Source of the DNA: JAVVTQ01 sp036653595
GTDB lineage: Bacteria > Bacillota > Clostridia > Oscillospirales > Ruminococcaceae
NCBI GenBank assembly: GCA_036653595.1
Contig: JAVVTQ010000060.1
Span: 1-6,645 of the forward strand
Direction of reading: 5' to 3'
Length of the DNA: 6,645 nucleotides
In this document: positions 1 through 5,018 of the stretch, piece by piece
How positions within the stretch are numbered: the stretch's first letter is position 1
Layout of the letters: the number at the start of each line of letters is the position of its first letter
Made by a program: the position numbers and the translations under genes
Notes under the pieces: model-generated
The model's input: the letters and a program-made list of their open reading frames with translations, nothing else
Told to the model about the DNA's origin: nothing
The model's database searches: none

Positions 1-920
1 GGGCAGGTTCCTCGTGGTATTTTCTGCGCTACTGTGACCCGCACAACAGTGAGGCGCTTGCAAGCAGAAAGGCGCTTGAATACTGGACTCCGATAGACTG
101 GTACAACGGCGGGATGGAGCACACGACACTTCATTTGCTCTATTCGAGGTTCTGGCACAAATTTCTTTATGATATTGGCGTTGTTCCGACAAGCGAGCCG
201 TATTCAAAGAGGACAAGTCACGGCATGATTCTAGGCGAGGGCGGCGACAAAATGTCGAAGTCGCGCGGCAATGTGGTAAACCCCGATGAAATTGTAGCGC
301 AATACGGTGCCGACACACTGCGCCTTTATGAAATGTTTGTGGGAGATTTTGAAAAAGCCGCGCCGTGGTCGAGCGACAGTATCCGCGGCTGCAAGCGCTT
401 TCTCGACAGGGTATTTGCGCTGCTAAAAATGGCTACCGACGAGGAGAAAATTTCGCAGTCACTCGAGTGCTCATTTAACCGCACGATAAAAAAAGTCGGC
501 AACGACATAGAGACGCTCAGGTTCAACACCGCGATAGCCGCAATGATGGCGCTGCTCAACGAGATATACGAGAAAAAGTCGATAACGCGCAAAGAGCTGC
601 AAGTATTGCTGCTTATTCTCAACCCATTTGCACCACACCTCACAGAGGAAATGTGGCAGCTCGCAGGGTTCAAAAGCCAAATAGCTCACACAAAATGGCC
701 TGCTTACGACGAGGCGAAATGCGTCGAAGCCATGACCGAGATAGCGGTGCAGATAAACGGAAAACTGCGCGGACGCGTGATGATTTCGACTGATTCGGAC
801 GAAAAAACAGCGCTGGAAACGGCACATTTTGACGATAAAATCGCCGCGGAGCTTGCGGGAAAGACGATAGTAAAAGAAATATACGTCAAGGGTAAAATAA
901 TCAATATTGTCGCTAAGTAG
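1..920 (+). CDS. leuS: Leucyl-tRNA synthetase, C-terminal part (5' end outside window)
   Basis: This is the last 305 codons of a class I aminoacyl-tRNA synthetase that charges tRNA-Leu in the cytoplasm. The reading frame is open from position 3 to the TAG at 918-920, so the gene enters from the left edge. The fragment begins with AGSSWYFLRYCDP, the return to the catalytic domain after the editing insertion. It continues with NGGMEHTTLHLLYSRFW, then the class I signature KMSKS at fragment residues 83-87 (249-263). The spacing SHGMILGEGGDKMSKS is short, with no leucine-specific insert before KMSKS as in E. coli; this matches Bacillus/Clostridium enzymes. After it come the helical anticodon-binding domain (about 115-235) and the small C-terminal domain starting at VQINGKLRGRV, which touches the tRNA elbow in known structures. 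The HIGH motif and the editing domain are not in the window. No lesion is visible. Identification is near certain. Confidence 0.97.
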   Translation, partial: AGSSWYFLRYCDPHNSEALASRKALEYWTPIDWYNGGMEHTTLHLLYSRFWHKFLYDIGVVPTSEPYSKRTSHGMILGEGGDKMSKSRGNVVNPDEIVAQYGADTLRLYEMFVGDFEKAAPWSSDSIRGCKRFLDRVFALLKMATDEEKISQSLECSFNRTIKKVGNDIETLRFNTAIAAMMALLNEIYEKKSITRKELQVLLLILNPFAPHLTEEMWQLAGFKSQIAHTKWPAYDEAKCVEAMTEIAVQINGKLRGRVMISTDSDEKTALETAHFDDKIAAELAGKTIVKEIYVKGKIINIVAK

Positions 921-942
921 CCGACATTTTATATCGGCTATT
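916..942 (+). other. Inverted repeat over the leuS stop codon
   Basis: TAGCCGA (918-924) and TCGGCTA (934-940) are perfect reverse complements around a 9-nt AT-rich spacer. With a G-U and an A-T pair outside, the RNA stem reaches 9 bp. The left arm begins with the leuS stop codon. The right arm ends directly before the -35 box of the rpsU promoter. Only two T residues follow the stem, so it is not a textbook intrinsic terminator. It may weakly end or protect the leuS transcript, or act as a DNA site upstream of the promoter. Confidence 0.5.
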
Positions 943-969
943 GACATAGTGAAGCAGGTTATGTATAAT
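941..969 (+). promoter_or_regulatory. Consensus sigma-A promoter of rpsU
   Basis: TTGACA at 941-946 and TATAAT at 964-969 are both perfect matches to the housekeeping consensus, separated by the optimal 17 bp. Transcription should begin near 976, leaving a leader of about 37 nt before the rpsU start at 1013. So complete a consensus suggests strong expression that needs no activator, as expected for a ribosomal protein gene. Confidence 0.9.
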
Positions 970-987
970 ATTAATGTTATAACTAAC

Positions 988-1003
988 CCCTTGGCAAGGG
1001 AGG
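988..1003 (+). promoter_or_regulatory. rpsU Shine-Dalgarno site overlapped by a small hairpin
   Basis: GGAGG at 999-1003 is a strong ribosome binding site, 9 nt before the GTG start. It fixes the start of rpsU, which is shorter than a typical gene call and has no ATG. Just upstream, CCCTT (988-992) can pair with AAGGG (996-1000) across a GGC loop, covering the first two G residues of the site. The CCCC run at 987-990 could instead pair with the GGG at 1002-1004. Whether this hairpin matters for translation is inference. Confidence 0.6.
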
Positions 1004-1012
1004 GAAGAAACA

Positions 1013-1189
1013 GTGTCTGAAGTAAGAATAAAGGAAAACGAGAGCTTGGATAGCGCTCTTAGACGTTTTAAGCGTCAGTGCGCGCGCTCGGGAGTCCTCG
1101 CAGAAGTTCGCAAACGCGAGCATTACGAGAAACCCTCCGTCAAGCGCAAGAAAAAATCCGAAGCAGCGCGCAAGCGCAAGTTTAAATAA
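1013..1189 (+). CDS. rpsU: 30S ribosomal protein S21 (bS21)
   Basis: This gene encodes a 58-residue, strongly basic protein, the usual size for bS21, a late-binding small-subunit protein near the anti-Shine-Dalgarno end of 16S rRNA. It starts MSEVRIKENESLDSALRRFK, contains RQCARSGVLAEVRKREHYEKPS, and ends in a Lys/Arg-rich tail (KRKKKSEAARKRKFK); all are typical of the Firmicutes family. The GTG at 1013 is chosen because GGAGG lies 9 nt upstream and translation from it gives the conserved N-terminus; no in-frame ATG exists. The gene has its own consensus promoter and a strong terminator, so it appears to be transcribed alone. In many Firmicutes rpsU is followed by yqeY; here it is not. Confidence 0.96.
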   Translation: MSEVRIKENESLDSALRRFKRQCARSGVLAEVRKREHYEKPSVKRKKKSEAARKRKFK

Positions 1190-1197
1190 CTGCAAAC

Positions 1198-1228
1198 AAA
1201 AGCCCCAATCCTCGGATTGGGGCTTTTT
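1198..1228 (+). terminator. Intrinsic terminator after rpsU
   Basis: AGCCCCAATC (1201-1210) pairs perfectly with GATTGGGGCT (1215-1224) around a CTCG loop, followed by TTTTT (1224-1228). The preceding A residues (1198-1200) can pair with part of the T run, so a weaker minus-strand terminator is also possible. It lies 9 nt after the rpsU stop codon and ends that transcript cleanly. Confidence 0.95.
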
Positions 1229-1258
1229 GCGCGTGCGCTTTGTGAAATTTACAGTGAA

Positions 1259-1287
1259 TTGAAACCTGCGTACAATGATGATATACT
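1259..1287 (+). promoter_or_regulatory. Probable sigma-A promoter of the yqeG operon
   Basis: TTGAAA at 1259-1264 and TATACT at 1282-1287 are separated by 17 bp, each one mismatch from consensus. Transcription would begin near 1294, giving a short leader that contains the AAAGGAAA ribosome site (1307-1314) before the ATG at 1321. It lies just downstream of the rpsU terminator, where a new transcript must begin. It probably serves yqeG, the TIM-barrel gene and the peptidase gene. Confidence 0.75.
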
Positions 1288-1320
1288 TATATAAAAATTA
1301 GAAAACAAAGGAAATAAATC

Positions 1321-1821
1321 ATGCTGACGCCCGACCATTATTTCTCTAGCATCGTCGATGTATCACCGCAATTTATTCAAAAAAACGGAATCAAGGCGCT
1401 CATATTGGACATAGATAACACGCTGGCGGAGGATTTTTCGCCCGAATTGAGGTGCGATATAGCCGCGTGGCTCTCGGACATAAAAAAAGCAGGCATAAAA
1501 GCGGTCATTGTCTCGAATAATGACAATGTCAGGGCGGCTCCCTTTGCGGAAAAGTGTGGGCTCGAATATATAAGCGATGCAGGCAAGCCCTCGGCTAAGT
1601 CTTCGGTGCGCGCCTTCGCGCTGCTCGACAGCTCAAAAACCGACACGGCAGTTATCGGAGATCAGTTGTTTACGGACATCGCATATGGAAAGCGCATCGG
1701 TTGCCGTACGATACTGACAGAGAAATTCAGTCCGGATATTTTATTTTTTGTGCGGCTCAAAAGACTTTTCGAGAGGCCTTTCATGCGGCGCATAAGGAAG
1801 CGCGGAGTGACAAAAATATGA
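1321..1821 (+). CDS. yqeG: YqeG-family HAD-IIIA phosphatase
   Basis: The 166-residue product matches the size of the YqeG family (about 170). All HAD motifs are visible: motif I DIDNTL (30-35) with nucleophile Asp30 and acid/base Asp32, motif II VSNN (64-67), the motif III lysine in GKPSAK (Lys89), and motif IV GDQLFTDI (113-120) with Asp114 and Asp119 for magnesium. It should be a magnesium-dependent phosphatase in the cytoplasm. The wider family includes the mitochondrial phosphatidylglycerophosphate phosphatase Gep4, so a phospholipid substrate is possible, but the sequence does not prove it. The tail from about 142 (FFVRLKRLFERPFMRRIRKR) is a basic amphipathic stretch that could touch membranes or nucleic acid. 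AAAGGAAA at 1307-1314 supports the ATG. The stop codon overlaps the next gene's start, implying translational coupling. Confidence 0.93.
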   Translation: MLTPDHYFSSIVDVSPQFIQKNGIKALILDIDNTLAEDFSPELRCDIAAWLSDIKKAGIKAVIVSNNDNVRAAPFAEKCGLEYISDAGKPSAKSSVRAFALLDSSKTDTAVIGDQLFTDIAYGKRIGCRTILTEKFSPDILFFVRLKRLFERPFMRRIRKRGVTKI

Positions 1822-2702
1822 GCAAAGCCCTTTTCGGCTGCGCCGGAGTGGGCAGCGACTTCTTGCAGCTTGGCTATGGCAAAGACTGCGATATCCCCGC
1901 TTATATCGCGGCACTCGGACTCGACTGCTGTGAGTATAATTGCGGCCGCGGTGTTAATATAAAAGAGAAGGACGCAAAAACGCTGGGAGAAAAGGCGCTC
2001 GAGAACGGCGTGACGATGAGCGTCCACGCTCCTTTTTACATCTCATTGTCCGGCATAGACGACAGCAAGCGGCTCGGAAGCCTGCGCTACATGGAAGAGA
2101 GCGCCGTCGCCGCACGCGCTATGGGCGCAAAGCGTATTGTAATACATTCCGGCTCACTGCAAAAACAAGAGCGCGGCGAGGCTCTTTTGCTCGCAAAGAA
2201 GACGCTCGAATATTGTCTCGGCGCGCTGGACGCAAAGGGTCTTTGCGATGTGAGCTTTTGCCCTGAGCTTATGGGGAAAATCAACCAGCTCGGCTCGCTC
2301 GACGAGGTTATAGAGCTTTGTCTCATCGATGAAAGGCTCATTCCATGCATCGATTTTGGCCATCTCAATGCAAGAACAAGAGGAGGCCTCTGCGACAAAA
2401 ACGCATATGCCGATGTGCTTGACAGGCTTGAAAGCGGACTAGGGCGCGAGCGCGCAAAAAGCTTTCACGCCCATTTTTCAAAGATAGAATACGGCGCAGG
2501 AGGGGAAAAATGCCATCTGACCTTTGCCGACGAGGTGTTTGGTCCCGACTACAGGCCTTTTTTGGAGCTTGTGGCCGACAGAGGGCTTTATCCTGTGATA
2601 ATATGCGAGTCAGCGGGAACGCAGGGGCAAGATGCGGCAAAAATGAAGGAATACTATATCAATTATTCAAAAGAAAGAAGATATAATTATGACAAGAATT
2701 GA
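1818..2702 (+). CDS. Endonuclease IV-like TIM-barrel metalloenzyme (AP endonuclease family 2 fold)
   Basis: The product is 294 residues, close to E. coli endonuclease IV (Nfo, 285). Nfo uses three zinc ions to cut DNA at abasic sites. Likely metal ligands appear in order and spacing: His70 (SVHAPF), His110 (VIHSGS), Glu150 (CPELMG), Asp179 and His182 (CIDFGH), His219 (FHAHFSKIE), His233 (GEKCHL) and Glu264 (ICESAG). By my by-eye alignment the position of Nfo Asp229 is Lys231 here, so the third metal site may differ. Function could be abasic-site repair or a sugar-isomerase-like reaction of the same fold; I call the fold, not the substrate. The start is the ATG at 1818, overlapping the yqeG stop as ATGA, with GGAG at 1804-1807. 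An open frame runs further upstream from 1701 but lies inside yqeG and adds no family sequence. It overlaps the peptidase gene by 14 nt. Confidence 0.85.
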   Translation: MSKALFGCAGVGSDFLQLGYGKDCDIPAYIAALGLDCCEYNCGRGVNIKEKDAKTLGEKALENGVTMSVHAPFYISLSGIDDSKRLGSLRYMEESAVAARAMGAKRIVIHSGSLQKQERGEALLLAKKTLEYCLGALDAKGLCDVSFCPELMGKINQLGSLDEVIELCLIDERLIPCIDFGHLNARTRGGLCDKNAYADVLDRLESGLGRERAKSFHAHFSKIEYGAGGEKCHLTFADEVFGPDYRPFLELVADRGLYPVIICESAGTQGQDAAKMKEYYINYSKERRYNYDKN

Positions 2703-3756
2703 AAGACTCAGGAATGCGCTGGGAGATAACTTTGACTGTGCGATTGTGCAGGATGTTTACAACCGAGGATATCTCACCGGTTTTCGCACAAGCTCCGGCA
2801 CGCTGCTCGTCACAAAAAAGCACGCATATCTCATTGTCGATTTCAGATACATAGAGGCGGCGCGCGAAAAATCCTCAGGTGCTGAGGTTGTGCTCATGGG
2901 AAAGCTATATGAGCAGCTTGCGGATTTGATGAAAAAAGAGGGCGTGAAAAAGGCCGCAGTTGAAGACGAGATGTCGCTCGGTGATTTCGAAAGACTCAAA
3001 AAGGGACTTGGCGGCTGCGCCGAGCTTGTGTGCGGCAGAGCGCTGTCTAAGGAAATCCTCTCGCTGCGCGCAATCAAGGATGACGGTGAAATTTCCGCTA
3101 TCAAGGCCGCTCAGAAAATCACAGACGATGCATTTGAATACATACTGGGCTTTATAAAGCCCGGCATGCGCGAGCGCGACGTCGCCGCGGAGCTCGAATA
3201 TTTTATGCGCAGAAACGGCGCGGACGGACTTGCATTTAACACAATCTGCGTTGCCGGCAAAAAAACCTCGCTGCCACACGGAGAGCCTGACGACAACATC
3301 ATAAAGAGCGGCGATTTTGTCACGATGGATTACGGCGCACTCGTCGGCGGCTATTGCTCGGACATGACAAGAACAATTGCTGTTGGCAAGGCGGATGATG
3401 AAATGAAGAGAGTCTACTCAATCGTGCTGCGCGCGCACCTTGAGACGATGGATGCCGCGAGAGCGGGAATCAAGGCGAACGAGCTGGACAAGAAAGCGCG
3501 CGACATCATATATTCCGAGGGCTTTGAGGGATGCTTTGGGCACGGGCTGGGGCATTGCCTGGGACTGCAAATTCACGAAGAGCCGCGCGCCAATCAGACA
3601 TGTGAGGAGCTTCTGTGTGAAAACATGGTTATCACCGTGGAGCCGGGCATATATTTGGAGGGCAAATTTGGAGTTAGAATTGAGAATATGGCGCGCCTTG
3701 AGAAAAATGGCGCCGAAAACCTCACCAAAAGCCCGCGCGAGCTTATAATTCTCTGA
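2689..3756 (+). CDS. Xaa-Pro peptidase, M24B family
   Basis: This 355-residue protein has the two-domain layout of short Firmicutes Xaa-Pro peptidases such as B. subtilis YqhT: a creatinase-like N-terminal domain (about 1-125) and a pita-bread catalytic domain (about 133-355). Five dinuclear-metal ligands are visible: Asp214 (MDYGA), Asp225 (CSDMTRT), His289 (GHGLGH), Glu318 (TVEPGIY) and Glu332 (VRIEN). His197 (LPHGEP) and His296 (IHEEPR) match the catalytic histidines. It should remove an N-terminal residue before proline, or split Xaa-Pro dipeptides, in the cytoplasm; no signal peptide is seen. The sequence alone does not separate PepP from PepQ activity. The ATG at 2689 lies inside the end of the previous gene, behind a weak AGAAAGAAG site, suggesting coupled translation. 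No terminator follows, so transcripts may run on into efp, the common neighbour of this gene. Confidence 0.94.
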   Translation: MTRIERLRNALGDNFDCAIVQDVYNRGYLTGFRTSSGTLLVTKKHAYLIVDFRYIEAAREKSSGAEVVLMGKLYEQLADLMKKEGVKKAAVEDEMSLGDFERLKKGLGGCAELVCGRALSKEILSLRAIKDDGEISAIKAAQKITDDAFEYILGFIKPGMRERDVAAELEYFMRRNGADGLAFNTICVAGKKTSLPHGEPDDNIIKSGDFVTMDYGALVGGYCSDMTRTIAVGKADDEMKRVYSIVLRAHLETMDAARAGIKANELDKKARDIIYSEGFEGCFGHGLGHCLGLQIHEEPRANQTCEELLCENMVITVEPGIYLEGKFGVRIENMARLEKNGAENLTKSPRELIIL

Positions 3757-3785
3757 CAAAATATTTTTTGGGTTTTCGCTATAAC

Positions 3786-3815
3786 TTGTAATTTTTTATG
3801 TTTATATGTTAAAAT
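3786..3815 (+). promoter_or_regulatory. Probable promoter of efp with extended -10
   Basis: TTGTAA (3786-3791) and TAAAAT (3810-3815) are 18 bp apart in a very AT-rich gap. The TG at 3807-3808, one base before the -10 box, makes it an extended -10 element. Transcription would begin near 3822. The strong ribosome site AAGGAG (3834-3839) follows, 9 nt before the efp ATG. Confidence 0.65.
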
Positions 3816-3848
3816 AACTATTGATGTTAATATAAGGAGTATGAATTT

Positions 3849-4406
3849 ATGATTTCAGCCGGAGATTTTAGAAACGGCGTGACCTTTGATGATGGCGGAA
3901 GCGTGTTTCAGATCATCGAGTTCCAACACGTCAAGCCGGGCAAGGGCGCTGCATTTGTCAGAACCAAAATCAAGAACGTAATTACAGGCTCGGTTGTGGA
4001 GCGCACATTCAACCCGTCAGACAAGTTCGAGAGCGCTTACATTGAGCGCCGCGACATGGAGTACTCCTATAACGACAGCGGTCTTTATTATTTTATGGAC
4101 GGCGAGACGTTTGAGATGCTGCCTATAGCGGAGAGCGATTTGTCCGACAGCTTTAGGTTTGTCAAGGAAAACACACAGGTGAAAATTTTGTCTTACAAGG
4201 GCAAAGTTTTTGGCATGGAGCCGCCCAACTTTGCAGAGCTGAAGGTCACAAAAACTGACCCGGGCTTCAAAGGAAACACGGCAACAAATACGCTGAAACC
4301 TGCCACGCTTGAAACAGGAGCAGAGATCAGAATCCCGTTGTTTATCGATGAGGGCGACGTTATCCGCATCGATACACGCACCGGAGAATATATGGAGAGG
4401 GCATAA
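3849..4406 (+). CDS. efp: Translation elongation factor P
   Basis: EF-P binds ribosomes stalled on consecutive prolines and promotes peptide bond formation. The 185-residue length is exactly usual. The N-terminal KOW-like domain (about 1-64) carries the loop HVKPGKGAAFVRTK with Lys32 at the tip. In B. subtilis the equivalent Lys32 bears a 5-aminopentanol group, and in E. coli Lys34 is beta-lysylated. The loop is close to the B. subtilis form, but no modification enzyme is in the window. Two OB-type domains follow (about 68-125 and 130-185), including PPNFAELKV and the family signature around KPATLETGAEIRIPLF, ending DTRTGEYMERA. The ATG at 3849 is supported by AAGGAG 9 nt upstream and by the conserved MISAGDFRNG start. 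The Xaa-Pro peptidase lies upstream and the CD1247-like gene starts 4 nt after the stop. Confidence 0.98.
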   Translation: MISAGDFRNGVTFDDGGSVFQIIEFQHVKPGKGAAFVRTKIKNVITGSVVERTFNPSDKFESAYIERRDMEYSYNDSGLYYFMDGETFEMLPIAESDLSDSFRFVKENTQVKILSYKGKVFGMEPPNFAELKVTKTDPGFKGNTATNTLKPATLETGAEIRIPLFIDEGDVIRIDTRTGEYMERA

Positions 4407-4410
4407 AAAA

Positions 4411-4938
4411 ATGACTGTTACAGAAAAAGTTGCTTTCCTCAAGGGACTAATTGAGGGCACGGATCTTAAGCTCGGCAAGAAAGAACAAAGAATAATCGAC
4501 GCTTTGATCGAGGTGCTCGATGAGCTTGCCAATACGGTGACGGAGGTCGACGATGACCTGACGTCCCTTTATGACGATGTCGACGCCGTGTATGACGCGA
4601 TTGACGATATCGACTCTGACCTCGACGTTTTGTTTGACGAAGAGGAAGAGGACGACGAGGACGAGGACTTTATGTATGAAGTCGAGTGTCAGAATTGCGG
4701 CGAGGTCATCACGCTCGACGAGGATACGTTGCTTGAGGGCGGCGTGGAGTGCCCGGTCTGCCACGAAAAGCTTGAGTTCGACATGGACGATGAATGTGAG
4801 TGCGGCGAGTGCTCCTGCGGCGACACAGAGGCCAAGGAATGCAGCTGCTCTGGCGACGACTGCGACTGCAAAAAAGAAGAAAAAGCATCCGGCAAAAAGA
4901 AATCCGCATCAAAAAAAGATTCGGGCGACAAGGAATAA
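4411..4938 (+). CDS. CD1247-like N-terminal domain protein with zinc ribbon and Cys-rich tail
   Basis: This 175-residue, very acidic protein has four parts. Residues 1-75 (TEKVAFLKGLIEGTDLK onward) match the helical clostridial domain known as CD1247-like N-terminal, whose function is unknown to me. Residues 76-86 are an unbroken Asp/Glu run except for Phe75 before it. Residues 89-123 form a zinc ribbon with Cys93-x2-Cys96 and Cys114-x2-Cys117. Residues 129-153 hold eight more cysteines as four Cys-x-Cys pairs, and the end (154-175) is rich in Lys, Ser and Glu. There is no signal peptide or membrane segment, so it is probably cytoplasmic. The ATG at 4411 has GGAGAGG at 4394-4400; an upstream ATG at 4309 lies inside efp and is ignored. 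The 4-nt gap to efp implies co-translation and perhaps a role in translation or proteostasis, which is inference. Confidence 0.85.
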   Translation: MTVTEKVAFLKGLIEGTDLKLGKKEQRIIDALIEVLDELANTVTEVDDDLTSLYDDVDAVYDAIDDIDSDLDVLFDEEEEDDEDEDFMYEVECQNCGEVITLDEDTLLEGGVECPVCHEKLEFDMDDECECGECSCGDTEAKECSCSGDDCDCKKEEKASGKKKSASKKDSGDKE

Positions 4939-4950
4939 TCAGGTGTTTTT

Positions 4951-4986
4951 ATGCGGAGCAAGTCCTGTGGACTTGCTCCTTTGCAT
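4951..4986 (+). terminator. Hairpin after the CD1247-like gene, likely a partial terminator
   Basis: GGAGCAAGTC (4955-4964) and GACTTGCTCC (4970-4979) form a perfect 10-bp stem with a CTGTG loop. Only TTTG follows, so the U-tract is short. ATGC (4951-4954) can also pair with GCAT (4983-4986), closing a longer stem with a TTT bulge. It may stop part of the transcription or stabilise the efp message. No convincing promoter lies between it and the next gene, so some read-through is likely. Confidence 0.65.
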
Positions 4987-5018
4987 AACAAATGAAATAG
5001 AAAAACGGATGAAAAAAG

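Noticed and set aside
471..947. Open frame on the minus strand opposite leuS (158 codons)
   Set aside because: It lies antisense to clear leuS sequence, matches no family I know, has no convincing ribosome site, and crosses the promoter of rpsU.
1701..1817. Upstream extension of the TIM-barrel gene to an ATG at 1701
   Set aside because: It lies wholly inside yqeG in another frame, adds no conserved sequence, and the ATG at 1818 has the ATGA overlap and a GGAG site.
3757..3785. Terminator after the Xaa-Pro peptidase gene
   Set aside because: There is a T run (about 3766-3771), but no GC-rich stem in front of it.
4974..5003. Promoter for the SGNH gene from TTGCTC plus a TAGAAA-like -10
   Set aside because: Both boxes match poorly, and the supposed -35 lies inside the hairpin arm.
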